DNA of 64,000 nucleotides from Weissella confusa. GTDB taxonomy: Bacteria; Bacillota; Bacilli; Lactobacillales; Lactobacillaceae. The notes under the pieces were generated by a model, which ran no database searches, was not told the DNA's origin, and was given only the letters and a program-made list of their open reading frames with translations. The stretch is taken from assembly GCA_041871065.1 (NCBI GenBank), contig CP168942.1:492001-556000 (forward strand), written 5' to 3'. Positions 1 through 7,789 of this stretch are shown one piece after another. Numbering within the stretch: position 1 is the stretch's first letter; each line of letters opens with the position of its first letter. A program made the position numbers and the translations under genes.

Positions 1-470
1 CATCATGGCCAAAGAAATGGCAGAAGTATGTTTTGACATATGCAGATGGCACGTCAATCAACGGTGGTCAACATGATGCGACTGTCGTAGTAGGTAGCCA
101 CAACGGTAGCAAGGAAACCATCACGTTGTACGACAACAACATCGCAGTGACGAATGGTGATAAGAAGTCATCAGGCAAGTACTCACAAGGCATGCAGTTG
201 GAAATTGACACGAAGACGATGACGGCCAAGGAAACGTGGGCTTACGGTAAGACACGTGGGACAGCCAACTACACCGACCGTATTGGCTCAACGGCATTGT
301 TGTCAAACGGCAATTACTTGATTGACTTTGGTTATTTGAATGAAAAGAATGGGGATGCCTCAAACATCGTTGAAGTGACAGCGGATAATGAGGTGGTCTT
401 TGATGTTGAACTATCAAACCTACAAAATAAGGGATATGTTTACCGTGCATATCGCGTGAATATTAAGTAA
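1..470 (+). CDS. Aryl-sulfate sulfotransferase, C-terminal part (partial)
   Basis: The reading frame is open from the window edge (first complete codon at base 3) to TAA at 468-470, so only the C-terminal 155 or so residues are present. The visible part carries the GGQHDATVV stretch, a TLYDNN segment and a later RIGSTALLSNGNYLIDFG segment, which together resemble the C-terminal beta-propeller blades of arylsulfotransferases (ASST family). These enzymes move a sulfuryl group between phenolic compounds and are usually exported. The signal peptide and catalytic histidines would lie upstream of the window. A strong terminator follows at once. The family call is from memory of the motif pattern and is moderately secure. 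Confidence 0.65.
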   Translation, partial: SWPKKWQKYVLTYADGTSINGGQHDATVVVGSHNGSKETITLYDNNIAVTNGDKKSSGKYSQGMQLEIDTKTMTAKETWAYGKTRGTANYTDRIGSTALLSNGNYLIDFGYLNEKNGDASNIVEVTADNEVVFDVELSNLQNKGYVYRAYRVNIK

Positions 471-475
471 TAGCA

Positions 476-507
476 AGCCGGCGTGAAATACCACGCTGGC
501 TTTTTCA
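476..507 (+). terminator. Intrinsic terminator after the sulfotransferase gene
   Basis: AGCCGGCGTG pairs with CACGCTGGCT around a short AT loop and is followed by a T run. Confidence 0.85.
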
Positions 508-596
508 TTTGCGGTATAAGTTCCAAAACCAAAACGAAGCGCCAATTTTGTATTCGTCCTATTATGAAATGAAGAGCATACAAAAGAGGGAGAAGT

Positions 597-2036
597 ATGG
601 AACGCGTCTTTTTAAATATTAACCAGACGAATCGAGAATTAAATCGCAAAATTAAGCAGTATCTCAAGCAGCAAACGGTCCGTGGGCAGGTGCGCGATTT
701 GCGCGTGCTAGCCCGTGCGCTGGCCGACGTGACGTTGTTGGTACCAGTCGCAGTGAGCGATAGCGACCGACGAACCTCATCTTCAGGGTATACCTATGTG
801 ATTGGAACCCCAGACGTGCAACGGCAACAAGGTTATACCGTACGTGATGACGGTCGTTATTTGGTGCTGTATACGGATTTGGCTAAAAGTCGTGCGGGTC
901 ATCGTGAACCCAATACGATGCAAGTTCAGATGCCGTATGTTTTGCAGAAGTTGGCCCATGCTAAAAATCTAGCGGGCATTATTTTGAATCCGGGCACGGA
1001 TGATGTTGTTTTGCCAAAAACGTTGTTGGCAGAGGAATTAGACGGTAGTGACACGGGTGCCGTAACTGGAACCGTGGCGGATGACTTACCAATTCAAGCA
1101 CTAGAACAAGTCGCGCCACCGGTTGGTATTGTAGCGGTTGGACTGCGTGTGAATGAGCTAAGCCGTTTAAATGAAGAGTTGGAAACTTATCGTGCGAAAA
1201 CGGAACGTCGTATTGATCGCTATGCCCGTCAGACATGGAACTTTGTGGCGGTGATTGTACTGGTGACATTGGCCTTACTGGCTGTTCCTGCACTGGGTAG
1301 GCGCGGATTGCTACCGACACTTATCTTGATTGTCTTGGCAGTGATTGTCGGACGAATCATCCCCGTCAGTTCGACAACCCGACAAAAGGCCAAAATCCGG
1401 GTTTACGAAAAAGAACGTGCGTTGGTGCGTATGATTGCCCTAGAAGATGAAATTGCACGATTGTCGTTTGATGAAGACGCTACTCAACAACTAGATGATT
1501 CGGCCGATTATGGCACCGATGATCTGGATTACATTAATCAAGATGTGCGCAACACAAATTTGGTGCGGTTGTTCCATTATTACAACGCTGCAACTGAGCC
1601 GGATGAAAAGGAATATCTGCTTGGTGAAATTGATAAGCAGTTCAAGAAGGCGTTGTTTGTGCAACCTATATTTTCTGAGGGTCACGTCATTGAACGAGAT
1701 GTTCTAGGACGACCATATATAGCTGACGACGAGACTTGGGTTAACGAGTTTATAGGTGATGGTGAAGGTAATTTATACTTACACCTGTACTTAAAAACAA
1801 GAGATGCGATTAAGGATGGCCGGGAAATTTTGACGATACGTCGTTCCGATTGGATTTCGTATATGATGAGAGTAAATCCGAACTTGGTGGGGGTTGCATT
1901 CGATATTACAGGCGGGCAACTTGTACTTAGCCGCGAAGAACTAGATCAGTTGCATTACGAGCCAAATTACAATCGTAAGGTGCCAACATCGTACTTCATG
2001 CCTGGCGACCTTGATGCATTTAAGAAGCCGGAGTAA
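597..2036 (+). CDS. Membrane protein with two SseB-like regions
   Basis: This 479-residue protein starts at an ATG preceded by GAGGGAGAAGT. Two hydrophobic segments near residues 209-228 and 235-252 form a probable membrane hairpin. The region before it (about 45-150) contains the phrase ILNPGTDDVVLP, typical of the SseB N-terminal fold, and the region after it (about 345-460) shows a second weaker version ending in TGGQLVLSREEL. The layout is therefore SseB-like, membrane hairpin, SseB-like. The function of such proteins in lactic acid bacteria is not established. Codon use becomes more AT-rich in the last 350 bases. The following gene is degraded and may once have belonged to the same transcription unit. 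Confidence 0.5.
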   Translation: MERVFLNINQTNRELNRKIKQYLKQQTVRGQVRDLRVLARALADVTLLVPVAVSDSDRRTSSSGYTYVIGTPDVQRQQGYTVRDDGRYLVLYTDLAKSRAGHREPNTMQVQMPYVLQKLAHAKNLAGIILNPGTDDVVLPKTLLAEELDGSDTGAVTGTVADDLPIQALEQVAPPVGIVAVGLRVNELSRLNEELETYRAKTERRIDRYARQTWNFVAVIVLVTLALLAVPALGRRGLLPTLILIVLAVIVGRIIPVSSTTRQKAKIRVYEKERALVRMIALEDEIARLSFDEDATQQLDDSADYGTDDLDYINQDVRNTNLVRLFHYYNAATEPDEKEYLLGEIDKQFKKALFVQPIFSEGHVIERDVLGRPYIADDETWVNEFIGDGEGNLYLHLYLKTRDAIKDGREILTIRRSDWISYMMRVNPNLVGVAFDITGGQLVLSREELDQLHYEPNYNRKVPTSYFMPGDLDAFKKPE

Positions 2037-2459
2037 GAGCAACAACCGAAGTCTGGTTGGTTTGCGAATGTCGCCCGATCAGACATCGATTGGGTAATTT
2101 ATGCTTCGTCGATGCTACTGGCGTAAGGTATCGGTTGGTGGCTGATGTATGCGAATAAATTCCAGGATGGACAAAAAGTAGCGTTGGCTGCCGTTGGTTT
2201 AGCAGTTATATTCTTTTTGTTCTCGTTGACCATTAGCCGTTATCGAAAGAAATACAACATAAGTGATAGAATCGCACAAAAGAATGATGGTTGGCGACAC
2301 ATCTTGGCCTGGTTTACTGGGGCAGTATACATTGCAACTATTGCTTATATGGTTCAACCGACCTTTGATATGCTACAGATTTACATGGTCATACTAGGAT
2401 CATCAGCGTTTATGGCGGCAATTTTGATTGTTGTCGGCCTATCTGAGTCACAGAATTAA
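2037..2459 (+). pseudogene. Decayed small membrane protein gene
   Basis: An open frame of 104 codons runs from ATG 2145 to 2459 and encodes three hydrophobic segments, but it has no convincing ribosome binding site. Upstream the same frame continues as a plausible membrane segment (YASSMLLA, TAA stop at 2124-2126, then GIGWWL). Further upstream the matching sequence (QQPKSGWFANVARSDIDWVI) lies in the frame starting at 2041, one frame away. The simplest reading is a gene damaged by one frameshift near 2100 and one nonsense codon. A shortened protein from 2145 remains possible. Confidence 0.5.
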
Positions 2460-2591
2460 GTCAGGCGTGGTCTAAGTTATGACCTAAAATCGAACAATTC
2501 CGAATCCAAGTGCTCATGTTAAAAATCTTCATATTTGATACGTACCATCCTAAGTAATCAAAGAAAAAATAATAGTGAGGTATTACTTATC

Positions 2592-3356
2592 ATGGTAGAT
2601 CGTTTGAAGGGCAAGGTTGCTATCGTTACTGGTGGAACAACTGGTTTGGGAAAGGCTATTGCACAACGCTTTATTGATGAAGGCGCAAAGGTTGTCATCA
2701 CAGGACGTCGTGCAAACGTCGGTGAAGCAACGGCTGCTGAGCTTGGTGGGGATGATGTGATTCGTTTCCAACAACATGATTCAGCTGATGAGCAAGGTTG
2801 GAAGGACTTGATTGCTTATACTGAAGAAGCGTTTGGACCACTAAATGTGTTGGTAAACAACGCCGGAATTGGCGCAACGAACGATATCGAGCACGACACG
2901 TTCGAAGCTTACCGCGAGTTGATGAGCATCAACGCTGACGGTATGTACTTGGGTACGCAATACGGCTTCCGTGCCATGAAGGATCATGGTGGTGGATCAA
3001 TCATCAACATGTCATCAATCCTTGGCTTGGTTGGTGATACGATGACAGCTTCATACAACGCATCAAAGGGTGCCGTGCGTTTGTTCTCAAAGTCAGCCGC
3101 TGTCTATGCAGCACAAAACGACTTGAACATTCGTGTTAACACAGTGCACCCTGGTTACATCGCAACGCCAATGACTGATGGATCAGGTGAGGGTGACTCA
3201 GTTGCACCATACGTTACGCAACGTTTGAAGACACCAATGGGACGCATGGGTGAGCCAGATGACATCGCTTGGATCTGCGTATACTTGGCATCAGACGAAT
3301 CAAAGTTCGCCACTGGTGCAGAGTTCGTTATCGACGGTGGATACACAGCTCAATAA
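2592..3356 (+). CDS. R-specific NADP-dependent alcohol dehydrogenase (short-chain dehydrogenase)
   Basis: Translation most likely starts at ATG 2592, behind GTGAGG, giving 254 residues. The protein follows the Lactobacillus brevis RADH sequence closely as I remember it: glycine-rich TGGTTGLG at 13-20, GRR at 38-40 where NADP-preferring enzymes carry a basic residue, NNAG at 89-92, and the catalytic Ser142, Tyr155 and Lys159 in the YNASK motif. The C-terminal sequence also matches the magnesium-binding end of that family. RADH reduces ketones such as acetophenone or acetoin-like substrates to R-alcohols. A longer in-frame start at 2535 is not supported by a ribosome binding site. A terminator follows. 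Confidence 0.88.
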   Translation: MVDRLKGKVAIVTGGTTGLGKAIAQRFIDEGAKVVITGRRANVGEATAAELGGDDVIRFQQHDSADEQGWKDLIAYTEEAFGPLNVLVNNAGIGATNDIEHDTFEAYRELMSINADGMYLGTQYGFRAMKDHGGGSIINMSSILGLVGDTMTASYNASKGAVRLFSKSAAVYAAQNDLNIRVNTVHPGYIATPMTDGSGEGDSVAPYVTQRLKTPMGRMGEPDDIAWICVYLASDESKFATGAEFVIDGGYTAQ

Positions 3357-3367
3357 TTAATGACAAG

Positions 3368-3403
3368 AACGAGATGACCAAATAACGGTCGTCTCGTTTT
3401 TTG
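3368..3403 (+). terminator. Intrinsic terminator after the alcohol dehydrogenase gene
   Basis: AACGAGATGACC pairs with GGTCGTCTCGTT over a 7-base loop and is followed by six T. Confidence 0.85.
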
Positions 3404-3419
3404 TTTCGCTCATAGAACT

Positions 3420-3441
3420 AAATGTGAATAAAATCACATTT
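3420..3441 (+). promoter_or_regulatory. CRP/FNR-type operator upstream of the diacetyl reductase gene
   Basis: The 22 bases form a perfect palindrome AAATGTGA-N6-TCACATTT. All arm positions agree with the CRP/FNR-family consensus. The centre lies about 43 bases before the expected transcription start of the promoter at 3439-3467, the usual place for a class II activator. The lactic acid bacterial regulator would be an Flp- or FNR-like protein, not encoded in this window. Confidence 0.65.
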
Positions 3442-3467
3442 ACAAACTTCTAAAAAAGAAGTAAACT
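3439..3467 (+). promoter_or_regulatory. Promoter of the diacetyl/acetoin reductase gene
   Basis: TTTACA at 3439-3444 and TAAACT at 3462-3467 are separated by 17 bases. The -35 element overlaps the right end of the CRP/FNR-type palindrome. Confidence 0.6.
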
Positions 3468-3526
3468 AATTTGTGTAGAAGTGAGCAAGAGATAATAATA
3501 TAGAAACTAATTGAGAGGTAAATATC

Positions 3527-4300
3527 ATGGCTGATGTTGCATTTATCACGGGAGCAGGACAAGGAATCGGTGAGGCAATTGCTAAGCGTTTGGCAGACGA
3601 TGGCTTCAAGGTTGCGGTAGTGGGTCGCACTTTGTCGAAGGTAGAACGCGTTGCGAATGAGATTAACGCTGTTCACCCAGACGCCGCTTTGGCAGTTGCT
3701 GCGGATGTAGCAAAGCGCGATGACGTATTTGCTGGTGTACAAAAGACAGTTGATCATTTTGGGGACTTAACAGTTGTGATTAACAATGCCGGTGTTGCAC
3801 CAACAACGCCAATCATGGAAGTTGACGAAGAGACAATGCGCTGGACGTTTGATACAAATATCAACGGTACAGTGTGGGGAACGCAAGCTGCGGTGGAAGC
3901 CTTTAAGAAGGCTGGTCACGGGGGTAAGATTATTAACGCCACATCACAAGCTGGTGTGGAAGGAAATCCAGATTTGACGGTTTATGGTGCATCAAAGTTT
4001 GCTATCCGTGGTATTACGCAAACGACGGCCAAGGAATTGGCACCATTGGGTATCACGGTTAACGCCTTTGCACCTGGAATCGTTAAGACGCCAATGATGT
4101 TTGATATTGCCCATGAAGTTGGTCAAAACGCAGGTAAGGATGACGATTGGGGAATGGCACAATTCTCTGATGGTATCGCTTTGGGTCGCTTGTCAGAACC
4201 AGAAGAAGTCGCATCAGCGGTTGCTTTCTTGGCTGGTAAGGATTCAAACTACATGACGGGTCAAACATTGGTTGTCGACGGAGGAATTGTGTTCCACTAG
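3527..4300 (+). CDS. butA: Diacetyl reductase, (S)-acetoin forming
   Basis: The 257-residue short-chain dehydrogenase starts at an ATG behind GAGAGG. It shows the cofactor motif TGAGQGIG at 8-15, NNAG at 86-89, Ser140, Tyr153 and Lys157, and overall follows the butA/budC family. The enzyme reduces diacetyl to acetoin with NADH and can interconvert acetoin and 2,3-butanediol, which helps heterofermentative bacteria recycle NADH and remove pyruvate. It is a separate transcription unit from the preceding dehydrogenase, with its own promoter and a CRP/FNR-type palindrome overlapping the -35 region. This suggests control by oxygen or carbon state, which is inference. Confidence 0.85.
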   Translation: MADVAFITGAGQGIGEAIAKRLADDGFKVAVVGRTLSKVERVANEINAVHPDAALAVAADVAKRDDVFAGVQKTVDHFGDLTVVINNAGVAPTTPIMEVDEETMRWTFDTNINGTVWGTQAAVEAFKKAGHGGKIINATSQAGVEGNPDLTVYGASKFAIRGITQTTAKELAPLGITVNAFAPGIVKTPMMFDIAHEVGQNAGKDDDWGMAQFSDGIALGRLSEPEEVASAVAFLAGKDSNYMTGQTLVVDGGIVFH

Positions 4301-4325
4301 TAGAACACTTGTTAAAACCATCACA

Positions 4326-4354
4326 TTGAAAACCGGACGGTTTTAGTCTAAAAT
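4326..4354 (+). promoter_or_regulatory. Strong promoter in front of a candidate small RNA
   Basis: TTGAAA at 4326-4331, a 17-base spacer and TAAAAT at 4349-4354. No open frame follows before the terminator at 4487-4521. Confidence 0.65.
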
Positions 4355-4360
4355 ACAGTT

Positions 4361-4521
4361 ATCACGAACTTATGAATAGTAAGTTCGGCGTGTGGTTTGG
4401 CATCTCTCACAATATAATACTCACACACCTATCTCATATAATCGCGATCGCCTGGAGAGGCGAACCGCCAAACCATGAATAACAAGAAACGCTGTTACGT
4501 TTGTTCGTAGCAGCGTTTTTA
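4361..4521 (+). ncRNA. Candidate structured small RNA, about 160 nt
   Basis: A good promoter lies upstream and an intrinsic terminator ends the region (AAACGCTG pairing with CAGCGTTT, 4487-4521). Between them I see a 7-bp hairpin (GAACTTA 4366-4372 with TAAGTTC 4380-4386), a 9-bp long-range stem (TGGTTTGGC 4393-4401 with GCCAAACCA 4467-4475), and inside it a hairpin TCGCCT-GGAG-AGGCGA (4448-4463) that exposes GGAG in a tetraloop. There is no coding frame. I do not recognise it as 4.5S, RNase P or another standard RNA; a diverged 6S RNA cannot be excluded. Confidence 0.55.
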
Positions 4522-4569
4522 TTATGGTATAGTGGGGTACATGATTTTTAAGTTTTGGGAGATACCGAG

Positions 4570-5142
4570 ATGATTGAAGAAGAGTTTGAACAAGCGGTTG
4601 CTAAGTTGAACGAGAACTTGAACTTGGCAAAGGTTGATGACATCTTGAAGCCAGTTTTGTTAGCCGGCATGAAGCGTGGTTACGTGGATGCGCACTTGGA
4701 AGTGTTCGCTGAAGTCGAGAACATCAATCCAGAAGAGCAAACGGCAGAATGGGTTGACCGTGCGGAGAAGTTTGCGTTGGATAACTTCGGCACATTGGAT
4801 AAGGTGGCTCGCAAGAACAGTTCTGATTTGTATGCGCAAATTAAGAGCATTTTGTCTGAAGAGTATCACGAGATTACGCACCACAACCACGACAAGATTG
4901 GTCAAGCCAATGTGGTAATGCCATACTTCAACGGTTGGTTCTTGGGTGCTTACTACGCCTTTATTGCGTTGTTCACGCAAATGCAACAAGCGCAAGGTGA
5001 GGTTGGCCCAACTGAAACGCAAGCAATTGCCAAGGCAGCATCTGATCGTGCCGAGAAGGAAGTGGAAGTAGAACGTCGCAAGTTCAACAACCGCCCAATT
5101 TACCGCCAATCAATGTTGCGCGAAATGATGGCAGCATTGTAA
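4570..5142 (+). CDS. Conserved hypothetical protein, mostly helical
   Basis: The ATG at 4570 is chosen because GGGAG lies about 8 bases upstream; the longer TTG start at 4555 would overlap that site. The 190-residue product is rich in Glu, Ala and Lys, with no signal peptide and no clear membrane segment, and it ends in a charged helix (residues about 150-185). It has a hydrophobic stretch near residues 119-140 and the histidine-rich phrase EITHHNHD near residue 103. I do not recognise the family. It is a single-gene unit between the candidate small RNA and a terminator. Confidence 0.7.
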   Translation: MIEEEFEQAVAKLNENLNLAKVDDILKPVLLAGMKRGYVDAHLEVFAEVENINPEEQTAEWVDRAEKFALDNFGTLDKVARKNSSDLYAQIKSILSEEYHEITHHNHDKIGQANVVMPYFNGWFLGAYYAFIALFTQMQQAQGEVGPTETQAIAKAASDRAEKEVEVERRKFNNRPIYRQSMLREMMAAL

Positions 5143-5150
5143 GCAAAAAG

Positions 5151-5194
5151 AAAACGCATGACACAAGCAGATGCTTGATGTCATGCGTTTTTTG
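5151..5194 (+). terminator. Intrinsic terminator
   Basis: AAAACGCATGAC pairs with GTCATGCGTTTT and runs into T6. Confidence 0.85.
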
Positions 5195-5239
5195 GTATGT
5201 TGGTGATGTGATGATAAATAACGACACTGGCGCCTGGTT

Positions 5240-5356
5240 ATGTGTGCTGATATTCTTAGATTGGATAAAAAAGAGCGCAATGAATACTGCTACAAATACC
5301 CTGATGCATTTGATAGGATTTATGATTTGAGGGTAGAACAGGGAGATGAGACATGA
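5240..5356 (+). CDS. Possible 38-residue protein, coupled to the next gene
   Basis: ATG 5240 to TGA 5354-5356 encodes a 38-residue charged peptide rich in Tyr, Asp and Arg. Its stop codon overlaps the ATG of the next gene in ATGA form, a common sign of translational coupling. No clear ribosome binding site precedes it, and the frame is open for only six more codons upstream, so it may be the tail of a truncated gene. No function is proposed. Confidence 0.35.
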   Translation: MCADILRLDKKERNEYCYKYPDAFDRIYDLRVEQGDET

Positions 5357-5655
5357 GCTTGATTGAAGAAATAGGTGACCTACCAGCGGATGATGATTGC
5401 TCATATTCAGCGATTATTAAGTGGCTGCGTATTGGACTGACGATACGTGTTTTGGTTGGTGATACAATATTTAGCTTTGAACGAGCGCAAGATGATAGCG
5501 ACAACTGGTGGTTATGGGCTAATGAGACAACTGATAGGAACCCCTTTTTAGAGCTAACGTTTAATACGCTAGAAGAATTTGAGGCCTATGAATACATGCC
5601 AGGGCAGACACTAGCTGATATTTGGCAGCCTGAGATGCTGTACGCTATTGAGTGA
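5353..5655 (+). CDS. Small acidic hypothetical protein
   Basis: The 100-residue product starts at an ATG behind GGGAGATGAG. It is strongly acidic and rich in aromatic residues (several Trp and Tyr), without signal peptide or membrane segment. It overlaps the preceding small frame by four bases and is followed by a terminator, so the two form a short operon next to the attachment site of the integrated element. Its composition is compatible with an immunity-type or DNA-mimic protein, but nothing in the sequence establishes that. Confidence 0.6.
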   Translation: MSLIEEIGDLPADDDCSYSAIIKWLRIGLTIRVLVGDTIFSFERAQDDSDNWWLWANETTDRNPFLELTFNTLEEFEAYEYMPGQTLADIWQPEMLYAIE

Positions 5656-5676
5656 CATCTTGGCGCCAAACAAAAA

Positions 5677-5714
5677 AACACCGTTATTCATTGACTGAGT
5701 AACGGCGTTTTTTA
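5677..5714 (+). terminator. Intrinsic terminator before the element boundary
   Basis: AACACCGTTA pairs with TAACGGCGTT and runs into T6. Confidence 0.8.
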
Positions 5715-5730
5715 TTGTACTGCTCTTAAA

Positions 5731-5749
5731 TATGGAGCCGAGGGGAGTT
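5731..5749. other. Left attachment site, copy of the ssrA 3' end
   Basis: TATGGAGCCGAGGGGAGTT occurs here and again at 31277-31295, where it is the 3' end of the tmRNA gene. The sequences diverge on both sides of the 19 bases. This direct repeat marks the left boundary of the integrated element. Confidence 0.85.
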
Positions 5750-5795
5750 AGTTTATCCCTTCAAAAGCCCGCTATAACGGCATTTTATTTTTGAA

Positions 5796-5815
5796 GTACA
5801 CATGAAAGTACACAT
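5796..5815. other. Putative integrase arm sites, left end
   Basis: GTACACAT occurs at 5796-5803 and 5808-5815, 12 bases apart and just inside the left attachment site. The same pair with the same spacing occurs at the right end (31137-31156), with an inverted pair at 31202-31221. Confidence 0.55.
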
Positions 5816-5819
5816 CTTA

Positions 5820-6971
5820 TTAAAAATTAACCAGTGACGTAAATACATCGGCCGTCTTTTCCTTGTCACTTTCAGTCAAACCACTGTAAACAGATAAGGT
5901 TGTTTGCACATCATCATGCCCCAGTTGATACTGTAATTGTTTAACGTTCATCCCTGCTTGAATTGCTAATGTAGCGTACGTGTGACGGAAACCGTGAACT
6001 TTAATTCTTGGCATACCAGCCGCCTTAGCAATTTGAATAAGCCACAAGCGAAGTTTATTCACGTTCTGATAGCCTGTTAGGTCATCGTTAGTAAATACTA
6101 TTCCAGTTGATTGTAGACCGCTAGAGAGCGTTAAACGGGCTTGTATTGATTGCCAATGCCGTAGAACAGATAATGTGTTGTTGTCTATTTTCACGTCGCG
6201 TTTGCCGGCTTTTGTTTTTGGTGGATGTATTTTGTCTTTTACACCCGCGCTAGTCACTAAATTTTTTGTGACGTGGATCAGGCTGTTTTTGTAATCGATA
6301 TCAGACCATGTTAACGCCAATAGTTCGCCTCGACGCATTCCTGTAAAAGCCAACAAGCGGAATAAAGTGTATATCCTATATCTGTTGTCATCAGTTCCAT
6401 ATAATTGTTCGGCACTGCTTAAAAAATGATTGAGCTGCTCAACAGTATAAAAATCAAGTCTATCCGTATACATAGGGGATGGCTTAGATTTGGGCTTAAT
6501 GATTTTATCAAATGGATTTATTTCGATTAAGTCCATCACAACGCATTGCTCAATAGTACGTTTGAACGGCATAAGATTTTTATTATAACTTTGAACAATC
6601 GTACTCAATTCATTAACAAACTGTTGTAGGATTGTAGGTGTTATCTCATCGACATAACTATCTTTGAACCACTGATCAGTTAGTACGTGGTTATTCATGA
6701 AACGAGTTGTTTTATTTAACGTTGTGTCAGCCACTTTGAGTTTGTAGGTCACTAGCCACATCTCGTAGGCATCACGTAATAAAACGCGTTTCTTTTGTTT
6801 GGCTTGATGTTCCTTGAGTTGATCTATTTCATCAAGGGCTTTGCGTTCCCACTTTTTAGCAAGGGTAAGGGACGCAAGCCCGTTTTTCTTTTTTTCGCGT
6901 CGCTTTCCATCACTATCACTATAAGAAATACGAACGGTGTAAGTCTTATTATTTTGCTTTCTAATACTCAT
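5820..6971 (-). CDS. int: Tyrosine integrase of the element
   Basis: This phage-type tyrosine recombinase has an N-terminal arm-binding region (about 1-55), a SAM-like core-binding region (about 65-165) and a catalytic domain with Arg213 (GMRRGEL), His326 and Arg329 (HGFRH), His352 (LGHDD) and nucleophile Tyr362, counted from ATG 6971. That ATG is preceded by AGAAAG; a GTG at 6983 is an alternative. The gene lies about 70 bases inside the left attachment site and reads towards it. It most likely integrates into the 3' end of ssrA. Its last codons are duplicated as a fragment at 30532-30574, evidence for a second related element. Confidence 0.93.
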   Translation of the reverse strand: MSIRKQNNKTYTVRISYSDSDGKRREKKKNGLASLTLAKKWERKALDEIDQLKEHQAKQKKRVLLRDAYEMWLVTYKLKVADTTLNKTTRFMNNHVLTDQWFKDSYVDEITPTILQQFVNELSTIVQSYNKNLMPFKRTIEQCVVMDLIEINPFDKIIKPKSKPSPMYTDRLDFYTVEQLNHFLSSAEQLYGTDDNRYRIYTLFRLLAFTGMRRGELLALTWSDIDYKNSLIHVTKNLVTSAGVKDKIHPPKTKAGKRDVKIDNNTLSVLRHWQSIQARLTLSSGLQSTGIVFTNDDLTGYQNVNKLRLWLIQIAKAAGMPRIKVHGFRHTYATLAIQAGMNVKQLQYQLGHDDVQTTLSVYSGLTESDKEKTADVFTSLVNF

Positions 6972-7077
6972 AAAATTAAACACTTTCTATACGGGACTAC
7001 CACATCGAGCGTATATGTATGACACAAAATTTTGAGTATGTAAGAGGATGCCCAATGATGAACAATCCTTTTAAGTA

Positions 7078-7308
7078 TTAGATTTCTTTTTCAATAGTCA
7101 CAGCAGTATCGTAGGCAGCTACAGAATCACCGATATTCGCCGATGAAGAATCAAAGCGTATCATAATAACTGCTTTGGCACCTAAAACATGTCCCATGGT
7201 TGAAAACATGTTACGTGATCGAGTGGTTAAGCTAAACACTTCACCGTGAGTTTTAGTTACATGATAACCTGCTACATTTCCGGTAGTAGTGATTAAAATT
7301 TCTGACAT
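7078..7308 (-). CDS. YbjQ/UPF0145-type small protein
   Basis: The 76-residue product has the general pattern of the UPF0145/YbjQ family: an early TTGNVAGY segment, a central LGAKAVIMIRFDSS strand and a terminal TAVTIEK strand. The family is thought to form pentameric barrels and is sometimes called heavy-metal-binding, without proven function. Small versions of it sit beside repressors in temperate phages of lactic acid bacteria, which fits this position between the integrase and the ImmA-type protease. No membrane segment is present. Confidence 0.6.
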   Translation of the reverse strand: MSEILITTTGNVAGYHVTKTHGEVFSLTTRSRNMFSTMGHVLGAKAVIMIRFDSSSANIGDSVAAYDTAVTIEKEI

Positions 7309-7356
7309 ATTCCCCCAATAAAGCTTTTAACGTGATTCCTATCTGCACGTATGTAT

Positions 7357-7380
7357 GCCACCTTAACGGGTGGCTTTTTT
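7357..7380 (+). terminator. Plus-directed hairpin with T run between minus-strand genes
   Basis: GCCACC pairs with GGTGGC around TTAAC and is followed by T6 on the plus strand. No plus-strand gene lies upstream, so it would stop antisense transcription entering the lysogeny module. On the minus strand it lacks a T run. Confidence 0.35.
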
Positions 7381-7789
7381 AGTTGTACAGAGCTTGCTTT
7401 ACTGCGAACTCGAAATGAGACTGTAAACCTAAGTGATCCATAAATTCAATCCAGTTACGTTGCTCAGCCGGTACGTCATGGTACACAATGCGGGCAATTA
7501 AGCGAATTGCATTTGTGTTGGCAGAGTTTTCTTCAGCCTTCAAGAAGAAAGGAGAGAAGCGATAATAGGGTAGTAAATCATCATCGCCAAAGAGTATATG
7601 TGATATTTCGTGTGCAAGTCGAAATACAAAGCTATAGCTGGTTTGGTAATTTGGATTCATCATTATCCGTCTTATGAAGGGGAAAGCTACATCTGGAGAT
7701 GAATCATCGTGTGTCGTCACGTTGGTGACTTCAATGCCATTTCTGCTGGCTAGGGCTAACAACTCATCAATAATTTCTTCTTCTGTCAT
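7379..7789 (-). CDS. ImmA/IrrE-type metallopeptidase
   Basis: The 136-residue protein carries the zinc-protease motif HEISH at residues 60-64, with downstream acidic residues. It lies directly after the repressor gene (repressor stop TAG and this ATG are adjacent). ImmA-type proteases cleave CI-like repressors of mobile elements, so its probable target is the neighbouring HTH repressor. The pair repressor-protease is transcribed leftwards with the integrase, opposite to the replication genes. Assignment is firm at the family level; the substrate is inference. Confidence 0.88.
   Translation of the reverse strand: MTEEEIIDELLALASRNGIEVTNVTTHDDSSPDVAFPFIRRIMMNPNYQTSYSFVFRLAHEISHILFGDDDLLPYYRFSPFFLKAEENSANTNAIRLIARIVYHDVPAEQRNWIEFMDHLGLQSHFEFAVKQALYN

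Noticed and set aside
4660..5109. 149-codon minus-strand frame opposite the gene at 4570-5142
   Set aside because: It is a codon-bias shadow without start site; the plus-strand gene has a good ribosome binding site and terminator.
7357..7380. Hairpin read as terminator of the ImmA-type gene
   Set aside because: The T run is on the plus strand, but that gene reads on the minus strand; it is listed only as a weak plus-directed hairpin.
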